Below, in pieces: positions 53,036 to 61,608 of a stretch of DNA of 64,000 nucleotides (positions are counted from its first letter, which is position 1; each line of letters starts with the position of its first letter). Source of the stretch: Thermoguttaceae bacterium. GTDB taxonomy: Bacteria > Planctomycetota > Planctomycetia > Pirellulales > Thermoguttaceae. A model generated the notes under the pieces. That model did not search any database. It had not been told where the DNA came from and saw only the letters and a program-made list of their open reading frames with translations. The stretch lies in assembly GCA_029975295.1 (NCBI GenBank), contig JARKPK010000003.1, positions 1 to 64,000 on the forward strand, in the 5' to 3' direction. The position numbers and the translations under genes are program-made.

Positions 53036-55876
53036 TTAGTATTGCAGGAGATAGTATGGGCTGCGATCGCGGCCGCTGTCCACCTCGAACGCGCCGCCCG
53101 CGCACGGAACAACGCGATCGGTGAGCCGTCCCTCCTGATCGAGCGAGATCATCCGCGCCTGGCCGGAACGATTGATTGTGATGCGCGCCCGCACCGGCTC
53201 CATCAACACCGGTCCCTTGCCGGCTTCGAGCAACTGCGCGCCGTCGGGCGAAACCTTCGCGCCCGTGTTTCGGGCTCGAGCTAGCGCGACGACGAGCAGC
53301 TCCTTCGAGTCGGCGATCGATCCCTGGGGATCGCAGGCCGTCACATACACCGCCGCGAAGGGCGTGGCCGGTTCGATCACCGCTTCACCCAGCTCGAAAC
53401 GGTCGCCGCCGATGAATCCAACGGCCGCTTTGGTCGCTTTCGTATTGATAGTGAACGCGCCGCCTCGGGCGTCGGTTGCTTCTCGCCAACGCAACTGGCC
53501 GGTCGCTGCCGCAAGCCAGCCCTCAGCGCGGAATGGGGAAAGGTCGAATCGCGGAGTCGGAACCGGCGTTTCGGTGAACCGGACTTGGCAGCGGGCCACG
53601 GTCAGCGCCTCGGCGGGAACCGCGCTGCTTTCCAACTCCTTGTCGTCGTAGCCTTGGGCCACTTTGTCGTCGAACATCAATTGGCCCTGGAACAGCGAGG
53701 GCGCATGCACGTTCATCGCGGCAGCGACTTCGGAGGGCGCCACGTCGCCGCGCAGCACATGACGCGCCACCGCCGGAAACGCCCCAAGGATGTGCGGAGC
53801 GGCAACGTCCCAGGCCTGACGGCCCAGACGCTCGCTGAACTTGCCTTCGTCGCCGTTTTGGAACATGAACGACACGTCCCATCCTTGGAGTCCCATGCCG
53901 TAGGCGCCGATGATGGCCGGACCCTCGACGCCCATTTCGTTGGGAGACACATGAATCCACTCGGAAAGCATGAAAGGAAGCCCGCCCACCTGCTGCATTC
54001 CCGAGCTGAGCATGCCCGATCCCGGACGGGCGAACATCGACGCGTTGACCCGCTGCGAACCGAAGTAGTTGTGTCGGTCGATCGTGCCGACGAGGCTGTC
54101 GGAATGGAGGTTGGCGAAATGGCTCAGCGCTCGGCCGGCTTGCCAGTTGGAACTGAGGATTTCGCCTTGGTATCCGGCTTGGCGAACCTCGGCCGCGAAA
54201 CGGGCGTAGAACTCGTTTTGCAGCTCGTAAAGGAACTGAAGCGTGTCGAGATGACGCTGCTTGCGGGCGGCTTGGCTGCCGCGGAGTTGGTCGGGATCCC
54301 AGTACCAAGGGTTGCCCAGCGGCAGGATGTTGGACCGATCCAAATGCTCGCCGCCGGCCACAGGAACGTCGTTGGCGAAGCAATCGAGCGATTCCTTTCC
54401 CCAGGCCGCCAACAGCCCTTCGTGCGAGCCGTACTTGGCCTTCAGCCATCGGCAGAAACGGTCGGCCACCTGCTTCCGCAGCGTAGCGCTGGCCTTCAGC
54501 GGGTTCATCGACGTGTAGAAAAGGATGCTCTGCTCGTTGATGATTTCGACGAATGCCACGGCCGGGTCTTCGGCGTACGTAAGACCGGTATAGGGATTGC
54601 GATGCCTCAGCAAGTTGGTGATTTGAAGAATGTGGACCCGTTGGAGGTCCGGTGAATAGTGGATGGCGCTGTGGGGAGTCTCGATTCGGTCGCCTCGGCG
54701 CTTCGGCGGACCGAACTCGTCCATGAAAGGAACGTATTGTTTATCGTCGGGACCGAGCTTGAGTGTGCCGAAATGAGCCGACAGCTTGATGAACACGCCA
54801 GCCTCTTTCAGCTTCGCGACTTGATAGTCCATTCGGTCGAGGGCGGCGGCATCGAATTGCACGCAACTGTCGGCGGCCTGAATCCCCGCCCAGCCCGGGC
54901 CGTCGGCAAACTTGTGCAGCCGCACGGCATTGATGCCGTACTTCGGATAGAGCATGGCCCGTTTGTCGGCCAACGCCTTCTCCGGCGCGCAGGCGCTGTA
55001 GCACAGATTAAGCCCCCACAGTTTGATCGGCTGGTTGTGGTAAAGCAGGGCATCACCGCGACGAACGATTCGGCCATGCTTGCCGGCGGGCCGTTCCATC
55101 CAATCGCGCATGCTCAACCGGCTGTCGTCTTCCTGCCCCGTGGCCGTCCACGGATACCAGCGCTCGATGCCCGGCTCATCGGGAATGTCGGCCAGTCCGG
55201 CGTACCACTGCGTGGGCTGGGGGAGTTCGATAGCGATGCGCAATCGGCTGGGGCGGTCGGCCGCCATGTATCCGCTTGCCAAGGCAACGCGCACATCGCC
55301 GTCAGCCGAGAGGCGGCATGGCGGATCGAACGACACGACCGTTGTTCCCTTCGAACCATCGTGCAACTCGATCTGGGTCGCCGCTTCGCCCAGATCCCTG
55401 CGGCCGAGCGGAACTCGGGCTTTCGTTGCGCCCAAGCCCGAGTGTACGACCATATCGCGGCTGTGGAACGTCTTTCCCAAGGCGATTGTGGCGACGATCA
55501 GCGTCAGATCGGTGTCGCGCTGCGCGGAGAGTTCGTAAGAAAGGACGATCTGTCGCGGCGATGGGTTCTGAGCCCTAAAGTCCAACGTCACAGGAACGCC
55601 CGTGCCGCCCAGTTTCGCCGTGAGCTGGGCGATAGTCTGCCGTTGTTCGCTTCGAGATTCGCCTTGCCAACCGGTCCACGCCCAATTCGGTCCCCAGGCT
55701 GCGAGCGAGAACCGCAGAAAGTCGGCCCCGGCGCGCGAAACCACCACGTCGCCCTTCTTGGCCGAAAACGACAGAAAGGGCGCGGCGGTCGCGTCGGACG
55801 CCAAAGCGTCCCCGATCGCGACGACCAATCCCAGAGAAGCGACGAGTGCGGCAGACAACAGCTTTGAGCGAAGCAT
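53036..55876 (-). CDS. Secreted TIM-barrel glycoside hydrolase, large multidomain
   Basis: 946 residues from the ATG at 55876, with a signal peptide ending DALASDA. Residues about 30-235 are a beta-rich N-terminal domain and about 265-660 a TIM barrel. EIINEQ (Glu448) and MLSEW (Glu639) fit the acid/base and nucleophile of clan A glycosidases. RGDALLYHNQPIKLWGLNL, YGINAVRLHK and FIKLSAHFGTLK are typical of the GH5/GH39/GH86-like group found in planctomycetes, and the C-terminal beta domain runs from about 700 to 946. Substrate and family number cannot be fixed from sequence alone. It adds to the secreted polysaccharide-degrading set of this window and is not in an operon with its neighbours. 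Confidence 0.75.
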   Translation of the reverse strand: MLRSKLLSAALVASLGLVVAIGDALASDATAAPFLSFSAKKGDVVVSRAGADFLRFSLAAWGPNWAWTGWQGESRSEQRQTIAQLTAKLGGTGVPVTLDFRAQNPSPRQIVLSYELSAQRDTDLTLIVATIALGKTFHSRDMVVHSGLGATKARVPLGRRDLGEAATQIELHDGSKGTTVVSFDPPCRLSADGDVRVALASGYMAADRPSRLRIAIELPQPTQWYAGLADIPDEPGIERWYPWTATGQEDDSRLSMRDWMERPAGKHGRIVRRGDALLYHNQPIKLWGLNLCYSACAPEKALADKRAMLYPKYGINAVRLHKFADGPGWAGIQAADSCVQFDAAALDRMDYQVAKLKEAGVFIKLSAHFGTLKLGPDDKQYVPFMDEFGPPKRRGDRIETPHSAIHYSPDLQRVHILQITNLLRHRNPYTGLTYAEDPAVAFVEIINEQSILFYTSMNPLKASATLRKQVADRFCRWLKAKYGSHEGLLAAWGKESLDCFANDVPVAGGEHLDRSNILPLGNPWYWDPDQLRGSQAARKQRHLDTLQFLYELQNEFYARFAAEVRQAGYQGEILSSNWQAGRALSHFANLHSDSLVGTIDRHNYFGSQRVNASMFARPGSGMLSSGMQQVGGLPFMLSEWIHVSPNEMGVEGPAIIGAYGMGLQGWDVSFMFQNGDEGKFSERLGRQAWDVAAPHILGAFPAVARHVLRGDVAPSEVAAAMNVHAPSLFQGQLMFDDKVAQGYDDKELESSAVPAEALTVARCQVRFTETPVPTPRFDLSPFRAEGWLAAATGQLRWREATDARGGAFTINTKATKAAVGFIGGDRFELGEAVIEPATPFAAVYVTACDPQGSIADSKELLVVALARARNTGAKVSPDGAQLLEAGKGPVLMEPVRARITINRSGQARMISLDQEGRLTDRVVPCAGGAFEVDSGRDRSPYYLLQY

Positions 55877-56698
55877 TCTTTTGGTTCCTTAGTCGGGCAT
55901 GCGGTTCGTAGGTCGGCTCTGACAGTTGCTTCGATGTTGAAACGGCGCCCCGAGGCTTGCCTATGGGCCCCGGGCTTGATCGTGGCGACGGCATCTTCGT
56001 GTCGGCCGCAAACGCGGAGTTTGCGCCGCGTTCTTCGCTGACCGTTGGCTCGTCGATTGGGTTGTTGACGGCCCGGCCGAGGTCGAGCGACTCTTCCCTC
56101 TTCCCAAAGCAACGGCTCGCGCAGCGTCGACGTCGGCGGGCCGCCCCGGTTGATGGTCTCATCAAAACCACGGAGTGCAAAAGGCGGTTCCATCGAGCGC
56201 CAAAAACCTTTGCGGCTGCAATTCCGCGATGGCGATTGCTCTTATGGACGCGAGGGCCTGTTTGGTGGAGGGAGCGACCGGTAGGCGCTGTATCAGAATA
56301 GCAACCGACGCCGGCAGGGTCAAAGATGCGAAGATTCTCTCGGCGAATCGGTCAAGAGTGCTCGCCAACGGTTTGCGGGCGCGGAGCCAATCGGGCGAGT
56401 GGTTCCAAACACCGCGACTTGCCAACGCGGCAGAACGGCTGGACCAGTCAGCGGCGCTCGGCCGGCCCGAACTGTGCCAACCCGAGAGAGACGAAGAACA
56501 ACCGAAAGTCGAAAACTTTTCATCGAGACCGAAGCCAAATGATATTTGGGATGGAACGCCGCTGTAGGCGATCGTTAGTGTCCAAGCAAAACAGAGCCAC
56601 GGATTTTGGCGGTAGATTCTGGCCGCAGGGTTGTGTTCTAAGATGGGTATGAATATGACGTTACGTCCAATGTCGCAATCGTTGTCTGAGTTGTCCTG

Positions 56699-56727
56699 TT
56701 GTCAAGACTTGCCGAGCATCTTGACAA
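56699..56727. repeat. Inverted repeat overlapping the -35 of the Fur/PerR gene
   Basis: TTGTCAAGA (56699-56707) and TCTTGACAA (56719-56727) are perfect 9-base arms with an 11-base loop. The right arm contains the -35 hexamer, so a second regulator could act here. Confidence 0.45.
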
Positions 56728-56748
56728 GAATGAGGCGTTGAATAGTAT
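56721..56748 (+). promoter_or_regulatory. Promoter of the Fur/PerR gene
   Basis: Perfect TTGACA (56721-56726), a 16-base spacer and TAGTAT (56743-56748). Transcription would start near 56755, giving a leader of about 22 bases with GAGGGA before the ATG. Confidence 0.6.
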
Positions 56749-56762
56749 TGATTATCATTACT
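56744..56762. promoter_or_regulatory. Fur-type box overlapping the -10 and start site
   Basis: AGTATTGATTATCATTACT is a 19-base near-palindrome (8 of 9 pairs) with the TGAT-N-ATCA core of the 19-bp Fur box. Sitting on the -10 and start site, it would let the Fur/PerR protein repress its own gene. Confidence 0.7.
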
Positions 56763-56776
56763 GTTATGAGGGATTC

Positions 56777-57202
56777 ATGCAGCAACGCAACACCAGGCAG
56801 CGGCAGTTGATCCTCGATGAATTGCGGAAACTGACCAGCCATCCCACGGCAACGATGCTTTACGACATCGTTCGGCGTCGGCTGCCGAGGATCAGCTTGG
56901 GCACGGTCTACCGCAATCTCGAACAGATGGCGGCTGCTGGTATGGTGCGAAAGATCGAGACCGCGGGCGGGCCTGCCCGATACGACGGCTCGATCCACGA
57001 GCACGACCATATTCGCTGCGTTCGCTGCGGTCGGGTGGACGACCTGCCCGCCGTGCCCCTTGATAAGATGATTCCACCGGACCAAGATTGGGTGGGTTAT
57101 CGGGTGCTCGATCGGCGCGTGGAGTTCTTGGGGCTCTGTCCGGCGTGTGCGAACGCTTCTGGCGAAGAAACGCATTCGCCAGTCGCGGACCGGAAACGTT
57201 GA
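56777..57202 (+). CDS. Fur-family transcriptional regulator (PerR/Fur type)
   Basis: 141 residues from the ATG at 56777. The winged-helix half (TRQRQLILDELRKL, HPTATMLYDIVRRRLPRISLGTVYRNLEQMAAAGMVRKI) and the dimer half (HEHDHIRCVRCGRVDDL, the regulatory His/Asp sites; LGLCPACAN, the second CxxC zinc pair) are all present. With two CxxC pairs (CVRC and CPAC) it carries the structural zinc site. Whether it senses iron (Fur) or peroxide (PerR) is uncertain, but the 141-residue size, the His-rich metal site and the adjacent ferritin and peroxiredoxin favour PerR or a dual role. It has a Fur-type box on its own promoter. The ferritin gene starts 130 bases downstream. Confidence 0.92.
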   Translation: MQQRNTRQRQLILDELRKLTSHPTATMLYDIVRRRLPRISLGTVYRNLEQMAAAGMVRKIETAGGPARYDGSIHEHDHIRCVRCGRVDDLPAVPLDKMIPPDQDWVGYRVLDRRVEFLGLCPACANASGEETHSPVADRKR

Positions 57203-57331
57203 GTGTGCTTGCCGCCTGCGCGGTTTTCGTTGCCGGGGCTTGGACACGCAAAGCCGAGTCGTTCCGGGGACTGGATGGACGGAACGGTTTTTCTCAATGA
57301 AAGAAAGTTAACGAACCTAGGAGGTTTTGTC

Positions 57332-57859
57332 ATGTTGAATCCTAAGATGCAGGAGGCATTGAATCAGCAGATCAATGCCGAGTTGTTTTCTTCGTACCTT
57401 TATCTCTCGATGTCGGCCTATTTCGAATCGCAGAGCTTGCCCGGCATGGCCAATTGGATGCGCGTGCAGGCGCAAGAGGAGTTGATGCACGCGATGAAGT
57501 TCTACGGGTTCATCAACGAGCGCGACGGGCGAGTTGCGCTGGCAGCGGTGGAAGGGCCGCGGACGGAGTGGTCGTCGCCGTTGGAGGTGTTCGAGGAAGC
57601 GTACAAGCACGAATTGAAGATTTCCGGTTTGATCAATCGGCTAGTCAAGCTGTCGCACGAGGAGAGCGACTTCGCCACGCACTCCTTCCTCCAGTGGTTC
57701 GTCAACGAGCAGGTCGAGGAAGAGGCGGCTGCGAAGTTGATCATCGATCGGTTGCGGCTGGTGGGCGACAACGGCGTGGCCATGTTCATGCTCGACAACG
57801 AATTGGCGCGGCGCACTCCGATGCCGGCCGGCGGCGCCGCCGCCGAGGCGGCCGGTTGA
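57332..57859 (+). CDS. ftnA: Ferritin (bacterial non-haem, FtnA type)
   Basis: 175 residues; a perfect AGGAGGT stands before the ATG. The four-helix bundle shows LNQQINAELFSSYLYLSMSAYFE (first Glu ligand), GMANWMRVQAQEELMHAMKFYGFINERDGR (E-x2-H ferroxidase site), and the C-terminal FLQWFVNEQVEEEAAAKLIIDRL with the remaining Glu ligands. It stores iron as ferric oxide inside a 24-subunit shell and protects against iron-driven radicals. It lies between the Fur-type regulator and the peroxiredoxin gene, so iron and peroxide control is likely. Confidence 0.95.
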   Translation: MLNPKMQEALNQQINAELFSSYLYLSMSAYFESQSLPGMANWMRVQAQEELMHAMKFYGFINERDGRVALAAVEGPRTEWSSPLEVFEEAYKHELKISGLINRLVKLSHEESDFATHSFLQWFVNEQVEEEAAAKLIIDRLRLVGDNGVAMFMLDNELARRTPMPAGGAAAEAAG

Positions 57860-58152
57860 CGGTGCGCGGCCGGGGTGAGTTGCGCGGTGGATGCCTCGGA
57901 CGAGGCGCGCGTTGTTCCAGCGGCTGCGACCGGCCGATCGAGTGAAACCGGCCGGTTTGACGGGCCGTGTAGAATGCGGCACCGGCTCGGCGCGGGGGCG
58001 GGGCTTGTTGGCGACCGACGCCGCGGCCACCGAGCGAGCCGGAACGCTGGTTGGCAGCCAAGATCGCCTCAAGTCAGCCGGTGTTGCAAAGGTGGGGTGA
58101 GGAAGTCGATCGTCAGGTTGTTCAGTTCGTTTTGGGAAAGGAAGGAACGATT

Positions 58153-58743
58153 ATGTGTTTGTTGGTCACGAAAGAAGCGCCCGATTTCACCGCGAAAGCC
58201 GTCATGCCCGACAACAGTATTGCGGACTTGACGCTGTCGTCGTATCGGGGGAAGAAGTACGTCTTGTTGTTCTTCTATCCGCTGGACTTCACCTTTGTTT
58301 GTCCGACGGAGATCATTGCGTTCGATAAAGCCCTCGACAAGTTCAAGTCGAAGGGCGTGGAGGTGATCGGCTGTTCGATCGATTCTCACTTCACGCACTT
58401 GGCCTGGAAGAACACCCCGCGGAACCAGGGCGGCATTGGCAACGTGCAGTACCCCCTGGTGGCCGACCTCGACAAGAGCATTTCGCGGAACTACCAAGTT
58501 CTGCTCGATGCCGGCATCGCGTTGCGCGGACTGTTTCTGATCGACAAGGAAGGCAAGGTCCGCCATGCGGTAATCAACGACTTGCCGTTGGGGCGCAGCG
58601 TGGACGAGGCCCTGCGCGTGGTTGAGGCGTTGCAGTACGTCGAGCAGCATGGTGAGGTGTGTCCGGCCAATTGGAAGCCCGGCGAGGAGGCGATGAAGCC
58701 GGATCAGCAGGGCGTTTCGAAGTATTTGGCCAAGCACGGCTGA
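58153..58743 (+). CDS. Typical 2-Cys peroxiredoxin (AhpC/Prx1 type)
   Basis: 196 residues from the ATG at 58153. The peroxidatic Cys is in DFTFVCPTE, the resolving Cys in GEVCPANW, with the Prx1 motifs GCSIDSHFTHLAW and DLDKSISRNYQVL between. It reduces hydrogen peroxide and organic peroxides in the cytoplasm, using thioredoxin or AhpF, neither of which is in the window. It follows ferritin on the same strand and is followed by a strong hairpin terminator. Confidence 0.95.
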   Translation: MCLLVTKEAPDFTAKAVMPDNSIADLTLSSYRGKKYVLLFFYPLDFTFVCPTEIIAFDKALDKFKSKGVEVIGCSIDSHFTHLAWKNTPRNQGGIGNVQYPLVADLDKSISRNYQVLLDAGIALRGLFLIDKEGKVRHAVINDLPLGRSVDEALRVVEALQYVEQHGEVCPANWKPGEEAMKPDQQGVSKYLAKHG

Positions 58744-59115
58744 TCGCGGCCTCGTTGCTGGGGAAACGGCGACAATCGAACGCGATTCGATGACGATTCG
58801 TCGCTCGGTTGTCGCCGTTTTACGGGTTCTGTTTTTGTTTTGATCGTCCGATCGACCATGGGCAGCGCGGCCCACCCCGATTTCGCCCGGCCCGGCAAAC
58901 CATTTGGCCGCGCGGCGTTGCCGTTTTGCGGCGGAAAAGCTCAGCCGGCGTTGTTGCCGAAGACGCGGCGCGAAACATCCGGTCGCTTGCGGCGTTCTTG
59001 AATCGATGCGTGAGCGGTCTTGGGCCAGTTCGGCCGGCGACGGACACTCGAACCGCTTGCTCGGCGATTGGCCGCCGTTGCGGGGCAACGCCCCGAAAGT
59101 CTGGGAGTCCATGCG
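58744..59115. other. Gap after the peroxiredoxin gene
   Basis: It holds the terminator at 58764-58821. No gene is seen in the rest, and no promoter for the next gene stands out. Confidence 0.5.
58764..58821 (+). terminator. Intrinsic terminator after the peroxiredoxin gene
   Basis: AAACGGCGACAA (58764-58775) pairs perfectly with TTGTCGCCGTTT (58809-58820), and a T follows to give TTTT, with more T-rich sequence just after. A 33-base loop holds smaller palindromes. It separates the regulator-ferritin-peroxiredoxin group from the genes that follow. Confidence 0.7.
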
Positions 59116-59949
59116 ATGCAGCGAGAAATCATTCGCATCGATGCCGACAAGTGCGACGGTTGCGGTTTGTGCATCGCGGGCTGCCCCGAGGGCGCGCTGC
59201 AACTGATCGACGGCAAAGCCCGACTGGTTCGCGAAGACTTCTGCGACGGTTTGGGGGCCTGTCTGGGAGTCTGTCCGAAAAGCGCGATTAGCTTCGAAAC
59301 CCGCGAGGCGGCCGCCTTCGACGCCGCCGCGGTCGCGCGGCACATGGCGGAGGAGCAAACCGGCAACGACCGCCACGGGATCGGTTCGCCCGGTCCCGCC
59401 TCGAGTCTTCCCCCACTTGAAACGCTTGAATCGCTCGGATCGCCCGCGTCGGGCTGTCCGGGCCTGAAGGTGATGCAATGGCCGGCCGAGATGACCCCGC
59501 CGGCCGAGACGAGCGGGGCCGGGGCGGTTGCGGCCGGCGCCGATGCCGCCGAAGACCGTTCGCCTTCGGAACTGAGGCATTGGCCCGTGCAACTTAGTCT
59601 GGCGCCTCCGACAGCGCCCTTTTTGCGCGGCGCCGACTTGATGCTCACGGCCGACTGCGCTCCGGTGGCGATGGGCGATTTCCACCGCCGTCTGTTGGCC
59701 GGGCGCGCCGTGCTGCTCGGCTGCCCGAAGCTGGACGATCGGCAGCGGCATGTCGAAAAGCTGGCGGCAATCATCGCGCAGTCGGCGCCGCGGCGATTGA
59801 CGGTGGTGCACATGGACGTTCCGTGTTGTCTCGGGCTTGTGCAAATAGTTCAGCAGGCAATGGTCTTGGCCGGGCAACGGGTTCATGTCGATCAAGTGAC
59901 TGTCGGCAGGGATGGTCAGGTGCTCCGTGCCGTGTCGTGGGATGAATAG
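59116..59949 (+). CDS. Dicluster-type iron-sulfur protein with C-terminal domain
   Basis: 277 residues from the ATG at 59116 (GGGAG upstream). Residues 9-55 hold a ferredoxin domain: Cys13, 16, 19 and 23 form a regular CxxCxxCxxxC cluster, and the second motif reads CDGLGACLGVCP (Cys43, 49, 53), so the second Cys of the standard pattern is Leu. Residues about 70-165 are low-complexity Pro/Ala/Glu. Residues about 170-277 (RGADLMLTADCAPVAMGDF, AVLLGCPKLDD, VHMDVPCCLGLVQIVQQAM) form a conserved domain I recognise only as part of this ferredoxin family common in anaerobes, sometimes next to hcp. It probably carries electrons for a redox enzyme. The permease gene follows 57 bases later. Confidence 0.8.
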   Translation: MQREIIRIDADKCDGCGLCIAGCPEGALQLIDGKARLVREDFCDGLGACLGVCPKSAISFETREAAAFDAAAVARHMAEEQTGNDRHGIGSPGPASSLPPLETLESLGSPASGCPGLKVMQWPAEMTPPAETSGAGAVAAGADAAEDRSPSELRHWPVQLSLAPPTAPFLRGADLMLTADCAPVAMGDFHRRLLAGRAVLLGCPKLDDRQRHVEKLAAIIAQSAPRRLTVVHMDVPCCLGLVQIVQQAMVLAGQRVHVDQVTVGRDGQVLRAVSWDE

Positions 59950-60006
59950 TGTGGGGCTGCTTGTCGCCGGTTCGGTTCGTGTTGTTATGGCGATTGTTGA
60001 TGCTCG

Positions 60007-61449
60007 ATGGGCGTAGTTCTCGATTTCGTACTGGCTTGTTGGGCGGTGTTGGGCGCGATGGGCCCCTATTTGTTGCTGGGGTTCTTGGTGGCCGGGCTTC
60101 TTTCAGTGGCGTTTTCGCCGCAATGGATCGAACGACATCTGGGCCGTGAGTCGTTCGGGTCGGTCGTCAAGGCGGCGTTATTGGGTGTGCCGTTGCCGCT
60201 TTGTTCGTGCGGTGTTCTGCCGGTGTCGGCCTCGATGCGACGGCATGGAGCGGGCAAGGCGGCGGCCACATCGTTCTTGATTTCCACGCCCCAAACCGGC
60301 ATCGACAGCATCGCTGCGACCTACGCGGTGTTGGGGCCGTTGATTGCCGTTTATCGTCCAATCGTTGCGTTGCTCAGTGGCGTGATTGGCGGCTTCTTGG
60401 TTTATCGTTTGACCGGCAGCGACGGGGCGGCCGAGCCGACGCAGTCGGTCGGGCAGTCGAACGCAGCGGGCTTCGCGGCAGCCGGAGATTCGGATTCGGC
60501 TAAGTCGGACGCTCCAGCGGGCGACGCCGCTTTGCCGGTTAGCGCCGCGGCACGGGCAGAGACAGATTGCCGCGAGGTCGCCGGCGTAAGCGACTGTTGC
60601 AGCGGTGCGGAAGGCAATTCGCCGTCGTCGCAACTTCGCTGGATGCGCGCATTGAGCTACGGACTGCTGGAACTGCCGCGCGACATCGGGGCCGCCCTTC
60701 TGTTCGGAGTGTTGATCGCCGGGGCGGTGTCGGCCTTCGTTCCACCCAGCGCTTTTACGGCGGTTTTGGGCGGCGGGCCGATCGCCATGCTCTTGATTGT
60801 GCTGGCGGCAGTGCCGTTCTACGTGTGTGCAACGGGTTCGGTGCCGATTGCCTTGGGCTTGATTCACTTAGGCGCTTCGCCCGGGGTGGCATTTGCGTTT
60901 CTGGTGGCTGGTCCGGCCAGCAATGCGGCCAGCCTGACGGTGCTCGGCGCGCTGCTGGGCCGACGGGTGATGTTGATTTACTTGGCGACGGTCGTTGCGT
61001 CGGCCGTAGGCGGCGGATTGTTGCTCGACCAGTTGCTGCGGATCGGGCCGGCGCGGTGGAGCGATACCGCCGTGGCCTGCGCCCAACACGCCGAGGGCGT
61101 TTCGACGGCAACGCACCTTTGGGCGCTGACGCTTCTGGCCGTCCTTGCCGTGGCGTACCTTCTTCCTCGGCGGAAGACGGTGGGCGCTCCGCCGTCGGCC
61201 GTCTCGCTTTGGCAGTGGCACGTTGGCGGGATGCGTTGCAGTCATTGCGCGGCTTCTATCGAGCGGTGCGTGGGCGAGTTGCCGGGGGTAGAAAGCGTCG
61301 ATGTCTGCCTGGAGCGACAAACGTTTTCGGTTCGGGGACGCGGTGTTGCGGCGGACGCCGTTGAGGCGGCCGTCCGGCAACTGGGCTATTCGGTCGATCG
61401 GTTGCCGACCGACCGCTCAACCGTGTCGTCCGAAAGCGGCGGCGGCTGA
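60007..61449 (+). CDS. SO_0444-family metal (Cu/Zn) permease with C-terminal HMA domain
   Basis: 480 residues. Two permease halves with about 8-10 membrane helices carry the family motifs PLPLCSCGVLPVS and VPFYVCATGSVPIALGLIHLG. Between them is a Cys-rich cytoplasmic loop (residues about 190-210: DCREVAGVSDCCSGAEG). The last 80 residues form a heavy-metal-associated domain (WHVGGMRCSHCAASIERCVGELPGV, CxxC = CSHC). SO_0444-type permeases export copper or zinc, and the HMA domain would pick up Cu(I) or another soft metal. The gene sits between an iron-sulfur protein and Fe-S assembly genes, so it may protect Fe-S clusters from copper. Fusion of the permease and HMA domain is unusual to me. Confidence 0.88.
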   Translation: MGVVLDFVLACWAVLGAMGPYLLLGFLVAGLLSVAFSPQWIERHLGRESFGSVVKAALLGVPLPLCSCGVLPVSASMRRHGAGKAAATSFLISTPQTGIDSIAATYAVLGPLIAVYRPIVALLSGVIGGFLVYRLTGSDGAAEPTQSVGQSNAAGFAAAGDSDSAKSDAPAGDAALPVSAAARAETDCREVAGVSDCCSGAEGNSPSSQLRWMRALSYGLLELPRDIGAALLFGVLIAGAVSAFVPPSAFTAVLGGGPIAMLLIVLAAVPFYVCATGSVPIALGLIHLGASPGVAFAFLVAGPASNAASLTVLGALLGRRVMLIYLATVVASAVGGGLLLDQLLRIGPARWSDTAVACAQHAEGVSTATHLWALTLLAVLAVAYLLPRRKTVGAPPSAVSLWQWHVGGMRCSHCAASIERCVGELPGVESVDVCLERQTFSVRGRGVAADAVEAAVRQLGYSVDRLPTDRSTVSSESGGG

Positions 61450-61608
61450 TGCGCGGCGCCTCAGTGGGCGATTCGCCGCCGATCGGCGAGCTGCCGCAAG
61501 CTGCCCAGCGAAGAAGAGTCGAACGATGCCGGGGCTTTGCGCCCGGGCGGCTATGCGAGACAATGCAGGGCCTTGTTGATCCTCTGAAGTTACGGCGCCG
61601 AGCGACCC

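Larger units (their letters stand above)
55877..56776. other. Long noncoding gap upstream of the Fur/PerR gene
   Basis: 900 bases in which only the regulator's control region (56699-56762) is recognised. No gene is supported in the remainder. Confidence 0.5.

Noticed and set aside
57944-57957. AAACCGGCCGGTTT palindrome between ferritin and peroxiredoxin as an operator
   Set aside because: A perfect palindrome but composed of common GC-rich words, with no promoter at a sensible spacing, so no evidence of function.
61576-61589. TTGATCCTCTGAAG upstream of sufC as an FNR box
   Set aside because: Only the left half-site matches; the right half is unrelated.
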